Below, piece by piece: positions 18,044 through 27,221 of a stretch of 34,888 nucleotides of DNA. A program made the translations under genes and the position numbers. The stretch comes from Pedobacter frigidisoli. Lineage in GTDB: Bacteria > Bacteroidota > Bacteroidia > Sphingobacteriales > Sphingobacteriaceae. Positions within the stretch are counted from its first letter, which is position 1; every line of letters starts with the position of its first letter. Under the pieces are notes generated by a model, which made no database searches, had not been told where the DNA came from, and saw nothing but the letters and a program-made list of their open reading frames with translations. The stretch spans positions 1 through 34,888 of the forward strand of contig NZ_SJSN01000026.1 of NCBI RefSeq assembly GCF_004331675.1. The letters run 5' to 3'.

Positions 18044-18709
18044 ATGAAAACAGCAACTTACATTAAGCTTTCTTTGATTCTTATATTGATCATCGATTGT
18101 ACAAGCCTTTCTGCTCAAATTAACACCGTTGGCTCTTACAAAAATCTTATAACGGTTAAAGAATCAAGAGCAGATCTACAGGGTTCCCCATATTTACTTT
18201 CAGATTGGACTGCTGCCACAATAAAGTTTTCTCCCGGAATTGAACCTAAAACTGAAAATATTAAATATGACTTATTGGATGATGTTCTGATTATAAAGGG
18301 CGAGGGTGATACTGAATATACTTTCACCGATGCGCCGAAAGAGTTTAAACTTTCTACTAACAATGAGATTTATAGAAATGGATTTTCTCCAGTAGATAAG
18401 ATGACTGAAAAAACGTTTTATAATGTAATTTACGATGGCAAGGTAAAATACCTTAAGAAATTATCGAAAATGGTTATTGAAAGTAAAGGCTATAATTCTG
18501 CAACCGTAGAAAAGAAAGTTGCAGATGAAACGAATTTTTATATTGCTAAAGCTGGTGAAAAACCTGTCAAGGTTAAAGGTAACGAAAAATCCATCATTGC
18601 CGTGCTAGGCAAAAATGAAGCATTATCAAAATACATCAAAGAGAATAAATTAGATTTAAAGTCTACCGAAGGTATAAGTAAGCTGTTAACATATTACGAT
18701 ACATTGTAG
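18044..18709 (+). CDS. Small secreted protein of unknown function
   Basis: A 221-residue protein with a clear signal peptide (residues 1-24, ending SLSA before Gln). The Cys at residue 19 is inside the hydrophobic helix, preceded by Asp, and does not form a lipobox, so a soluble periplasmic or exported product is expected. The mature part is Lys-rich and mixed alpha/beta in appearance, with SPYLLSDWTAATIKFSPG and YDLLDDVLIIKGEG early and a basic C-terminal half ending SKLLTYYDTL. I do not recognise a family. The gene lies between two hairpins, 26 bases after the unit 1 terminator, with no TAnnTTTG element in the gap, so it may depend on read-through from the susC/D operon. It could alternatively have a promoter I cannot see. 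Confidence 0.7.
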   Translation: MKTATYIKLSLILILIIDCTSLSAQINTVGSYKNLITVKESRADLQGSPYLLSDWTAATIKFSPGIEPKTENIKYDLLDDVLIIKGEGDTEYTFTDAPKEFKLSTNNEIYRNGFSPVDKMTEKTFYNVIYDGKVKYLKKLSKMVIESKGYNSATVEKKVADETNFYIAKAGEKPVKVKGNEKSIIAVLGKNEALSKYIKENKLDLKSTEGISKLLTYYDTL

Positions 18710-18731
18710 AAAAGGTTTAAACTTTAACAAG

Positions 18732-18770
18732 AGCCATGATTTGATTTTTTCGATCATGGCTTTTATTTTT
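18732..18770 (+). terminator. Rho-independent terminator after the unknown secreted protein
   Basis: AGCCATGAT (18732-18740) pairs with ATCATGGCT (18753-18761) around a 12-base loop, followed by TTTATTTTT. It starts 22 bases after the stop codon. Confidence 0.85.
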
Positions 18771-18889
18771 GCATAAGAAGCTTGTTTTTATCTATGAAAG
18801 ACGGCTCTGGCTGAATAACTAAGGATTTAGTATTAACAAGGTGTTACCAAAAGGGTAATTTAATTGTCATAATTGGCCACAATTGTTAG

Positions 18890-18927
18890 TTGCATACTCA
18901 TTTTAAGTGTAATATTTGAATTACACT
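18890..18927 (+). promoter_or_regulatory. Promoter and operator-like dyad before susC unit 2
   Basis: AGTGTAAT (18906-18913) and ATTACACT (18920-18927) form a perfect 8-bp dyad around ATTTGA. The predicted -7 element lies inside it (TAATATTTG, 18910-18918), and a TTG at 18890-18892 stands 18 bases before AATATTTG, a fair -33. A regulator bound to the dyad would cover the promoter. Nearly the same 19 bases recur before susC unit 3. The rest of the 277-base gap 18710-18986 shows only the terminator listed separately. Confidence 0.55.
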
Positions 18928-18986
18928 ACAATATTTATTTAAATTAGACTCCTCAAGTAATTAATCAAACAAACTAATTTAAATTC

Positions 18987-21900
18987 ATGAAAAAACTTCT
19001 ACAAAGTTTGTTCGTGCTTTTGTTTGTTGCATTTAATGCAATGGCTCAAGATCGAACAGTTAATGGAACAGTAACGTCGGTTGAGGATGGTCTTCCTCTA
19101 CCTGGAGTTAGTGTTAAGGCGGTTGGCGCACAGGGTGTGGCTGTAACTGGGGGTGATGGTAAATACTCACTTAAAATCACATCCTCTACAAAAAGTATTC
19201 AATTTTCTTATATTGGATATACTACAAAAACAATTAATATTGCTGGCTCGAACACTTTAAATGTAGGTTTAGAGGCTGATTCTAAAACACTAAGTGATGT
19301 TGTTGTGGTGGCTTATGGTACAGCTAAAAAAGAAGCAATTACCGGCTCAGTATCCTCTTTAAGTGCTAAAGATTTAGAAAACAGGACGGTAACGAATATT
19401 ACTGCTGCGTTGCAAGGTGCGGCTCCTGGTATTAGTGTGGGTGCTTCTAATGGTCAGCCAGGAAGCTCAGCAGGGATTAGAATTCGTGGGTTTGGATCGT
19501 TTTCTGCATCAAATACTCCACTATACGTATTAGATGGGTCTGTTTATGATGGAAGTATTGGTGACATTAACCAAAATGACATTGAGAGCATTTCTGTATT
19601 GAAAGACGCTTCTTCTTCAGCTTTATATGGGTCTCGTGGTGCTAATGGTGTAGTTATAATTACAACAAAAAGAGGAAGATCTTCTCAGCCTACGGTAAAC
19701 GCAAGTGTTGTTCAGGGTTTTTCTGAAAGAGGAATTCCAGAATATGAACGTGTCAATGCTCAAGAATATTATCCATTGGTTTGGCAAGGAATTAAGAACA
19801 ACCTAATGTACAATGCTTCACCCGCATTATCAGAATCGGCTGCTGCTACAAAGGCATCCGCAGACGTGTTTACCAACTTAGTTTATAATCCTTTCAGTGT
19901 CCCTGGGGGTCAAGTTGTTGGTACGGATGGCAGACTAAATCCCAATGCATCTTTATTATATGACGATTTTGACTGGTATGATGCAATGTCTAGACAAGGT
20001 AAAAGAACCGATGCCAACCTAAGTTTTTCTGGAAAATCTGAAAAATCTGATTTTTTTGTTTCAATGGGATACTTAAATGATCAAGGCTTCAATATCAAAT
20101 CTGATTTCCAACGTTTTAACGCTCGTGTCAATGTAAATTCTCAGATTAAGCCTTGGTTAAAAACAGGTTTAAATGTTTCAGGGTCGATGACTAATGCAAA
20201 TACTGCGAATGACTCTTTCACAGGAAGTGGAGCAAGTTTTATTAACGCTTTTTCTTTCACACGAGGCATAGGCCCAATCTATCCAGTTCGTGCTTTTACT
20301 GCTACGGGTGCTCCGATTCAGAATAGCTTAACTGGCGAGCAATGGTATGACTATGGAGCTCATCCTGGTGCTGTTGGACGTCCACAAGGCGCATCTCCAG
20401 GTAGACATGTTGTTTACGAAACATTGTTAAACGATTACTTGACTAGAAGAAGTCAAATAAGTGCTAGAACTTTTGTTGAAATTAAATTTTTGAAAGACTT
20501 TACTTTTGCACCGACTTTTAGCATAGATTTAAGGAATAGTAACGGAAACACGTATTGGAATCCTACCGTTGGTGATGGGGTAACTCAAAATGGATACAAA
20601 TCTCAAAGTACCAATACTATCAGATCTTATACTTTTAACCAAATCTTAAACTATAATAAAACAATAGGTGATCATACAATTTCTGCGTTAATTGGACATG
20701 AAAATTATGATTATAATTATCGTACATTTAATGCTAGTAGAACTGGTTTAATTTTACAAGGTAATACCGAATTCGCAAACTTTGTAACTTCTAATAGTTC
20801 GGGCGGTCAAGCGGATAACGACTTAATTGAGTCTTTCCTGTCAAGAGCTAGCTATAACTACAAAGAGAAATATTTCTTCGACGCATCATTGAGACGTGAT
20901 GGGTCATCGAGATTTGCTCCAGATGCAAGATGGGGAACTTTCTTCTCTCTTGGTGGATCTTGGTCAATTAATAAAGATTTTTTCAAGGAAACATCTTGGA
21001 TTGATGATTTAAGATTTAAAGTATCTTATGGACAAGTAGGTAATAACTTATTAGATGGTTACTATCTGGATAGAGCATTTTATGATTTAGGATTTAGCAA
21101 TGGAGCTGAGCCAGGAGCCCTTTTGTCGTCAGCTGCAAATCCAGCCTTGAAATGGGAATCACAAAACACATTTAATACCGGTTTAAATTTCTCTGTATTC
21201 AAAAAAAGAGTATATGGTGAGCTTGAGTATTTCAAGAAAACTGTTGATGGTTTGTTATTTAGTGTTCCTCAGCCACTGTCTGACCCAGTTACATCAATTA
21301 ACCAAAACGTGGGTTCGATGTATAATTCAGGTATTGAACTTATGTTGGGTGCAGATGTTGTTAGAACTCAGAATTTCACATGGAATCTTACAACCAACTG
21401 GACAATCTTAAAAAATAAAGTAACAAAACTTCCAGCTGAAACTCCTCAAATTATTAGTGGTACAAAAAGAAGAGAAGTTGGCTATGATTACTATCAATTT
21501 TGGTTAAGACAGTATGCAGGTGTAGATCCATTGGATGGAGCTGCTTTATACGTTCCTGATTATAATACTACAATAGCGGCAGCTAACAAAAGAACAGTTA
21601 ATGGAGTAGAATATACAACCAACCAATCAAATGCTTTGTTCGATCGTTCTGGAAGTGCTATTCCTGATTTAATGGGGTCTTTTAATAATACTTTCTCATA
21701 TAAAAATTTATCATTATCTGTATTAATCAACTACCAAATAGGTGGAAAGTTTTATGATGGTAATTATCAAGGTTTAATGAGTACAGCTTCTTACGGCTCT
21801 GCATTGCACAAAGATTTGTTGGATGCTTGGACGCAAACAAATACAACTTCAAGTATTCCTAGAGCAGACTTTGGTAACTCAGCCAACATTAACGCAACAT

Positions 21901-22145
21901 CAACCAGATGGTTGGTAGATGCATCTTATTTAGCATTCCGAAATGTGAATTTAGCTTATAGCTTGCCTAAACAGTGGCTTAGGAAAATCGATGTAAGCAG
22001 CGCAAGACTATTTGTAACAGGTGAAAACTTACACTTATTCTCAAAAAGAAAAGGTTTGAACCCATCTGAATCATTTGATGGTACAAATGCAAATGTTTAC
22101 CCACAAGCAAGAATATTAAGTGTAGGCTTAAACGCTTCTTTTTAA
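18987..22145 (+). CDS. SusC/RagA-family TonB-linked outer-membrane protein, unit 2
   Basis: A 1052-residue SusC-type importer. Signal peptide 1-20 (ending AMA before Gln); carboxypeptidase-regulatory-like domain about 22-97 (GLPLPGVSVKAVG, SYIGYTTK); TLSDVVVVAYGT at 101-112; plug to about 235 with the canonical SVLKDASSSALYGSRGANGV (203-222); barrel with the usual late motif YLAFRNVNLAYSLPKQWL and final Phe. It forms the channel of a SusC/D pair with the gene 26 bases downstream. The first nine codons are identical, base for base, to those of the other two susC genes, though the proteins diverge strongly after the signal peptide. The promoter region carries a dyad shared with unit 3. Ligand unknown. 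Confidence 0.94.
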   Translation: MKKLLQSLFVLLFVAFNAMAQDRTVNGTVTSVEDGLPLPGVSVKAVGAQGVAVTGGDGKYSLKITSSTKSIQFSYIGYTTKTINIAGSNTLNVGLEADSKTLSDVVVVAYGTAKKEAITGSVSSLSAKDLENRTVTNITAALQGAAPGISVGASNGQPGSSAGIRIRGFGSFSASNTPLYVLDGSVYDGSIGDINQNDIESISVLKDASSSALYGSRGANGVVIITTKRGRSSQPTVNASVVQGFSERGIPEYERVNAQEYYPLVWQGIKNNLMYNASPALSESAAATKASADVFTNLVYNPFSVPGGQVVGTDGRLNPNASLLYDDFDWYDAMSRQGKRTDANLSFSGKSEKSDFFVSMGYLNDQGFNIKSDFQRFNARVNVNSQIKPWLKTGLNVSGSMTNANTANDSFTGSGASFINAFSFTRGIGPIYPVRAFTATGAPIQNSLTGEQWYDYGAHPGAVGRPQGASPGRHVVYETLLNDYLTRRSQISARTFVEIKFLKDFTFAPTFSIDLRNSNGNTYWNPTVGDGVTQNGYKSQSTNTIRSYTFNQILNYNKTIGDHTISALIGHENYDYNYRTFNASRTGLILQGNTEFANFVTSNSSGGQADNDLIESFLSRASYNYKEKYFFDASLRRDGSSRFAPDARWGTFFSLGGSWSINKDFFKETSWIDDLRFKVSYGQVGNNLLDGYYLDRAFYDLGFSNGAEPGALLSSAANPALKWESQNTFNTGLNFSVFKKRVYGELEYFKKTVDGLLFSVPQPLSDPVTSINQNVGSMYNSGIELMLGADVVRTQNFTWNLTTNWTILKNKVTKLPAETPQIISGTKRREVGYDYYQFWLRQYAGVDPLDGAALYVPDYNTTIAAANKRTVNGVEYTTNQSNALFDRSGSAIPDLMGSFNNTFSYKNLSLSVLINYQIGGKFYDGNYQGLMSTASYGSALHKDLLDAWTQTNTTSSIPRADFGNSANINATSTRWLVDASYLAFRNVNLAYSLPKQWLRKIDVSSARLFVTGENLHLFSKRKGLNPSESFDGTNANVYPQARILSVGLNASF

Positions 22146-22171
22146 TTTTTAATTATTAATATCAAATAGAT

Positions 22172-23683
22172 ATGAAAAAGATATTTTACTCAGCAATTTT
22201 AGCCTCTATGATTTTAGGCGGATCTAGCTGTAAAAAGGACTATCTTCAAACAACGCCAACCGATAAGGTAGATAATACTTCCATATTTTCAACAACAGCT
22301 AATGCTAGTGTCGCACTAAATGGAATTTATCGTTACATGTTTGAAAGAACAACAACCACTACAAGTAATGCGCAAGGAAAACCAGGTGTTGCTGGAATTC
22401 TTTTAGGGATAGACTTCATGGGCGAAGATTTGCATCAAGCTGCTGCAACTTGGTTTACATCAACTGGTGAGGGGAATTACGTTGCTGCTAGAACAGATAA
22501 TGCGGCGAGTAACCTTTATTATTATAGAACTTTCTACCGGATGATAGGTAATGCAAACTATATCATTGATAATATAGATGCCGCTGAAGGTACCGCCGCG
22601 GAAAAATCTAGGATAAAAGCTGAGGCGCTCACGTTAAGAGCATATTCGTATTCTTATTTAGTACAGTTCTATGGCAATCGGTACAACGCTGCAGCTAAGC
22701 CTAACAACCAACTTGCTGTACCTCTTCCACTTAAATCAACAGATACAAGAATGCCAAGAGTAAGCGTTGAAACTGTTTATGCAGCTATTGTAGCTGATTT
22801 GGAAGCAGCCATCGCTTTAAATGCAACAACAGTTCCAAACAAAACTCATGCTGGTATTTGGGTTGCTAAAGGTTTAAGGGCGAGAGTAGCTTTAACCATG
22901 CAAGATTATCCAAATGCAATTAAGTATGCTAAAGAAGTTATAGATGGAAATGCATTTCCATTGATGAGCCAGGCTGATTACCAAACAGGCTTTAATAATA
23001 TTGGTTTATCTGAATATATGTGGGGCGCTAATCCTTCAACAGAACAAGGTGATACCTTTGGTTCATTTTATGCTCAAATTGCTTACAATGCCAACACAAG
23101 TTATCAACGTGCTACCCCAAAAATGATCAACTCTGCATTATATGACCAAATCTCGGCAACTGATGTTAGAAAAAAAATGTGGGAACCAGTCGCTACTGCA
23201 GCTAATTTTCCATTACCACTGCCAACTTTTGTTAGAAGAAACTATATGACTAGAAAGTTTTCGGTTAAAGCGATCGGTGATCCATCTTTAGGCGATGTGC
23301 CTTGGATGAGAAGCGCAGAGATGCATTTAATTTTAGCAGAAGCGTATGCTAGAAGTGCACAAGATGGTTTAGCGCAAACTGCCTTATTCGTTTTAGTTGC
23401 CAAAAGAGATTTGAGCGCTATTAAATCAACAAAAATTGGTACCGCGTTGATTGATGAGGTTATGATTAATCGTAGGGTTGAACTATGGGGTGAAGGATTT
23501 AGATATTTAGATCTTAAGCGCTTGAATCTATCTTTGGATAGGACAACTGCAAATGTTCCGAATTATGTTGCAACTTCTGTTGCAAATGTATTACAAATCC
23601 CAGCGGGTGACCCAAGATTTCTATTCTTAATCCCTCGTGATGAAATTAATGCAAATCCAAATATTGGGCCACAAAACCCATAG
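22172..23683 (+). CDS. SusD/RagB-family nutrient-binding lipoprotein, unit 2
   Basis: A 503-residue classical SusD/RagB protein. Lipobox GGSSC gives an acylated Cys20, followed by KKDYLQTTPTDKVDN, the typical SusD opening. The TPR-like helices include AEALTLRAYSYSYLVQFYGN (about 150-170) and WVAKGLRARVALTMQDYPNA (about 230-250), the hallmark blocks of the family. MRSAEMHLILAEAYARSA (about 370-387) and the C-terminal MINRRVELWGEGFRYLDLKR (about 430-449) and IPRDEINANPNI are also diagnostic. It is the lid of the SusC channel encoded 26 bases upstream and ends the operon; a terminator follows. It binds the imported molecule at the cell surface, but the binding site cannot be read from sequence. 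Confidence 0.93.
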   Translation: MKKIFYSAILASMILGGSSCKKDYLQTTPTDKVDNTSIFSTTANASVALNGIYRYMFERTTTTTSNAQGKPGVAGILLGIDFMGEDLHQAAATWFTSTGEGNYVAARTDNAASNLYYYRTFYRMIGNANYIIDNIDAAEGTAAEKSRIKAEALTLRAYSYSYLVQFYGNRYNAAAKPNNQLAVPLPLKSTDTRMPRVSVETVYAAIVADLEAAIALNATTVPNKTHAGIWVAKGLRARVALTMQDYPNAIKYAKEVIDGNAFPLMSQADYQTGFNNIGLSEYMWGANPSTEQGDTFGSFYAQIAYNANTSYQRATPKMINSALYDQISATDVRKKMWEPVATAANFPLPLPTFVRRNYMTRKFSVKAIGDPSLGDVPWMRSAEMHLILAEAYARSAQDGLAQTALFVLVAKRDLSAIKSTKIGTALIDEVMINRRVELWGEGFRYLDLKRLNLSLDRTTANVPNYVATSVANVLQIPAGDPRFLFLIPRDEINANPNIGPQNP

Positions 23684-23703
23684 TAGGAGCCGTTAAAATT
23701 ATA

Positions 23704-23735
23704 GGGGCTGTCAATTTGTTGGCAGCCCTTTTTTT
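23704..23735 (+). terminator. Rho-independent terminator after uptake unit 2
   Basis: GGGCTGTC (23705-23712) pairs with GGCAGCCC (23721-23728), with one G-T pair and an 8-base loop, followed by T7. Confidence 0.88.
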
Positions 23736-24062
23736 ATGCCCACATCTAGACTTATTATAAATTTATGTGTGTTTATTAATTAATTTGGTGCTGAGTTTCC
23801 AATTCTAATTTATTATATCATCTAATTAATCAATAGATGTATATACAGCATGTTAAAGAATAAATTGGCTCTAAAAAGTACTAATATGCAAAAATTGCAT
23901 ATATTTTCTGCTTTTATGAAAAATTACACCCAATATATCCGATGAGATATGTGATTTACATTCGTTTCATTAAAATACTGTATTGTTTTCTGGTGTAAAA
24001 TTTGTATTACAACCTCCAAAATTTTATATTAGGGAATTATTAACTAAACCAAACTAAATTTT
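23736..24062 (+). other. Long leader and promoter region of susC unit 3
   Basis: This 327-base stretch is very AT-rich and holds no gene I can support. It contains a perfect dyad ATATGCAA-AAA-TTGCATAT at 23884-23902, about 160 bases before the susC start, which could be a regulator site. The shared promoter dyad at 23993-24011 is listed separately. Confidence 0.5.
23993..24011 (+). promoter_or_regulatory. Promoter/operator dyad before susC unit 3
   Basis: GTGTAAAATTTGTATTACA differs from the unit 2 site (18907-18925) at only two of 19 positions, and TGTAA/TTACA are inverted. TAAAATTTG inside it resembles a -7 element with one extra base between TA and TTTG, as in unit 2. No good -33 TTG is found at the normal distance. 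The site ends 51 bases before the ATG, compared with 61 in unit 2. Confidence 0.55.
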
Positions 24063-27000
24063 ATGAAAAAACTTCTACAAAGTTTGTTCATAATCCTATT
24101 TATTGCAGGGACTGCAATGGCTCAGGATAGAACAATCACTGGAACAGTTACAGGAAAGGAAGACGGAATGCCTCTTCCTGGTGTAAGTGTTAAAATCAAA
24201 GGCGCAGCTGGCGGAACCACAACAGCTGCAGATGGAAAATTCTCACTGAAGGTTATTGCAGGTACTGCTTTAGAATTTTCCTACATTGGTTATGTATCGC
24301 AAACAAGGCCTATTGGATCATCAAGTGTGCTCAATGTAGCATTATCTAGTGATTCTAAAACACTATCTGATGTAGTTGTTACTGGCTACACTACACAATC
24401 AAAAAGAGATGTTACAGGCTCAATTGCGAGTGTAAGTGGTGAAAAACTCAAAAACCAGCCTGTCCAAAGTTTTGAACAGGCATTAGCTGGTAAAGCAGCG
24501 GGTGTTAACATCATTCAACCAAATGGTGTACTAAATAACCCACCTGTTTTTAGGGTGCGTGGATTTAACTCCATTTCTTTAAGCTCTTATCCCTTAATTA
24601 TTGTAGATGGTATTCCAGTATTTACTGGCGACCAATCTTCAAATAGTGCAGCAGGTAATGCATTGGGTGATATTAATCCAGCAGATATAGAATCTATAGA
24701 TATCTTAAAAGATGCTGCTTCTTCTGCAATTTATGGTTCTAGAGCAGCAAATGGTGTTGTTGTAATTACCACTAAAAAAGGAAAACAAGGTGCTACAAAA
24801 ATTAATTACGAAGGATGGGTAGGAACTACAAAAGCTCAAAACCTTACGCCTCTTTTAAATGCAGCAGAATATGTGCAAATCAAAAATGAGTCTAGAACAA
24901 ATATTGGGCAAGCCCCAGCTTTCTTTTTGCAAACAAAATCAGACGGCTCACAAGTAGAAACCAATTGGTACGATTATGCTTACAGAACTGCGACTTCGCA
25001 AAATCATGCTTTGAACTTTTCTGGTGCAAATGATAAAACCTCATATTATATATCTTTAGGTTACAGCAATCAAGAGGGCTTTATTATTGGAAACTCTTTC
25101 GAAAGGAAAAATGGACGTGTAAACTTAGATCATAAATTATTCAAGAACATAACTATCGGAACGAATTTTTCTTATAGTAATACGCTAAATCGTGCGCCAA
25201 ATACCGGATCGTTACCAGGCCAAGCATTTTCAACTGTTGGTTTAGGAAGATTAGCCATTGTGCTTCCTCCTAATGTTTCACCTTATAATGAGGATGGATC
25301 TTATAATATGAACGCATCTGGTGCCATTGGATTAGGCGCTAATACAATAGCTTCAAACTATCCCAACTCAGCTGTATTAATTAATGAAGACAGAAATACA
25401 TCTGAAAGTGATCGCATCATTGCGAATGCTTATGCATCGATTCAGTTAGTTAAGGGATTAACACTTAAGACTACTTATGGCTTAGATAACCTTAAAATAG
25501 ACAATAATTCATTTGTTAATCGTTTGCAGGGAGATGGTTTTGGGTACAATGGTGGTGCTACTAGCAACTTTGTAAAGAATAGCCGCTGGAATTGGTCTAA
25601 TACATTAAATTACAATGGGGTTTTTGGTGATCATACTATTGGGGCTTTAGTAGGTGCGGAAGATCAATATTCTAAGTCGAATGGTTATGGTGCCACCAGA
25701 CAGGGAGTTATTGATCCATTTATTGAAGTTTTTCAAGGGGCGTTTGGAACAATTACACCAGCTGGATTAGTTCAAGGAGACAACGCATTTCGTTCGTACT
25801 TCGGAAGTGTTAATTACGATTATAAGAAAAAATACTATTTAACAGGATCTTTCAGACGTGATGGTTATTCAGGTTTATCAGCAGGAAATAAGTATGGTAA
25901 CTTTGGAGGAGCTTCAGTAGGATGGGCACTGTCAGAGGAGAGTTTTTATAAAGAATCTGGCTTAAGTGAAGTGTTAACGCGGATTAAATTCCATGGTAGT
26001 TACGGTGAAGTGGGTAACATTAATATTGGTAACTACCCAGCGCTATTTTTATATAGTCCTGGTCTGTATGGAAATGCTTCTGCACTTTCTTTCTCTCAGG
26101 CGGGTAATCCAGATTTGAAATGGGAAACTAGTAAAAAAGCAGATGTAGGCTTAAATCTTGAATTTTTAGGTGGACGTTTCTCTCTTGATGTAGATTACTA
26201 TCACAATAATATTGATAATCTAGTGCAATTTGCGCCGCAAGCTCCCTCTAAAGGTGTTCCGGGAAATGCAATTACTACTAACGTTGGAAAAATGTATAAT
26301 AAGGGATTTGAGTTTACTGTAAATTCAAAAAACTTTGACAATGATGATTTCTCTTGGTCGACGAGTTTAACATTTAGTACATTGAAAAATGAAGTTACCG
26401 CTTTAGGTAATAATAATGCTGATCTATTTGGTGCAACATCTTTAGAGACAGCGAATATTACTAGAGTTGGATATCCAATTGGATCTATTTACACAGTTCC
26501 AACAGCAGGTGTAGATCCTGGAACTGGAGAAAGAATTTTTATCAATAGATTTGGGGAGAAATTGAGGTTTAGCTTTCAAAGAGCAACTGCTGCTCGTTAC
26601 CAATATTTAGATGGTCCAAAAGCAGGTCAAAATGCAACTGCGATTGATGCAGCATTAGATGCCACAATTACAGGGCAATCAATACCGAAATGGTTTGGTG
26701 GTTTAGATAATAATTTCCGTTATAAAGATTTTGATTTATCTATCGGCTTAACTTTTTCAGGAGGAAACAAGATTTATTACGGATCGTTAGCAGGCCTTCG
26801 TGATCAACGTTTCTGGAATAATGAAGCGGGCGTATTGGATAGATGGACAACTCCGGGTCAGATCACAGATATTCCTCGTTTGGTTTATGGAGATAATACT
26901 TCAAACGGTTCGGCATTTGCTCAATCACAAAATGTGTTCTCTGGAAATTTCTTAAAAGTTCGTAATCTTGCTTTAGGTTATACTTTACCAAAAGCGCTTT

Positions 27001-27209
27001 TGAGCAAATACGGCGTATCAAATATTAGAGTATATGCACAATCTAGTAACCTTTGGATTATATCAAACTATCCAGGGCCTGATCCAGAAGTTTCTGTAAA
27101 TGGAAACTCTACAACAACAGGTAATAGTGGAAACTTAGCTCCGGGTGTAGATAGAAACTCAGTGCCATCTGGCAGAACATTTACTTTCGGTATTAATGTT
27201 GGATTTTAA
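24063..27209 (+). CDS. SusC/RagA-family TonB-linked outer-membrane protein, unit 3
   Basis: A 1048-residue SusC-type importer. Signal peptide 1-20 (ending AMA before Gln); carboxypeptidase-regulatory-like domain about 22-97 (GMPLPGVSVKIKG, SYIGYVSQ); LSDVVVTGYTTQ at 101-112; plug to about 240 with ILKDAASSAIYGSRAANGV; barrel with VRNLALGYTLPKALLSKYGV and the final strand TFTFGINVGF. The plug and the position of the TonB-contacting segment match unit 2 more than unit 1. susD follows after only 12 bases, so translation of the two may be coupled. It shares the conserved 27-base start with units 1 and 2 and the promoter dyad with unit 2. Substrate unknown; no enzyme gene accompanies it. Confidence 0.94.
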   Translation: MKKLLQSLFIILFIAGTAMAQDRTITGTVTGKEDGMPLPGVSVKIKGAAGGTTTAADGKFSLKVIAGTALEFSYIGYVSQTRPIGSSSVLNVALSSDSKTLSDVVVTGYTTQSKRDVTGSIASVSGEKLKNQPVQSFEQALAGKAAGVNIIQPNGVLNNPPVFRVRGFNSISLSSYPLIIVDGIPVFTGDQSSNSAAGNALGDINPADIESIDILKDAASSAIYGSRAANGVVVITTKKGKQGATKINYEGWVGTTKAQNLTPLLNAAEYVQIKNESRTNIGQAPAFFLQTKSDGSQVETNWYDYAYRTATSQNHALNFSGANDKTSYYISLGYSNQEGFIIGNSFERKNGRVNLDHKLFKNITIGTNFSYSNTLNRAPNTGSLPGQAFSTVGLGRLAIVLPPNVSPYNEDGSYNMNASGAIGLGANTIASNYPNSAVLINEDRNTSESDRIIANAYASIQLVKGLTLKTTYGLDNLKIDNNSFVNRLQGDGFGYNGGATSNFVKNSRWNWSNTLNYNGVFGDHTIGALVGAEDQYSKSNGYGATRQGVIDPFIEVFQGAFGTITPAGLVQGDNAFRSYFGSVNYDYKKKYYLTGSFRRDGYSGLSAGNKYGNFGGASVGWALSEESFYKESGLSEVLTRIKFHGSYGEVGNINIGNYPALFLYSPGLYGNASALSFSQAGNPDLKWETSKKADVGLNLEFLGGRFSLDVDYYHNNIDNLVQFAPQAPSKGVPGNAITTNVGKMYNKGFEFTVNSKNFDNDDFSWSTSLTFSTLKNEVTALGNNNADLFGATSLETANITRVGYPIGSIYTVPTAGVDPGTGERIFINRFGEKLRFSFQRATAARYQYLDGPKAGQNATAIDAALDATITGQSIPKWFGGLDNNFRYKDFDLSIGLTFSGGNKIYYGSLAGLRDQRFWNNEAGVLDRWTTPGQITDIPRLVYGDNTSNGSAFAQSQNVFSGNFLKVRNLALGYTLPKALLSKYGVSNIRVYAQSSNLWIISNYPGPDPEVSVNGNSTTTGNSGNLAPGVDRNSVPSGRTFTFGINVGF

Positions 27210-27221
27210 AAAATAGAGATC

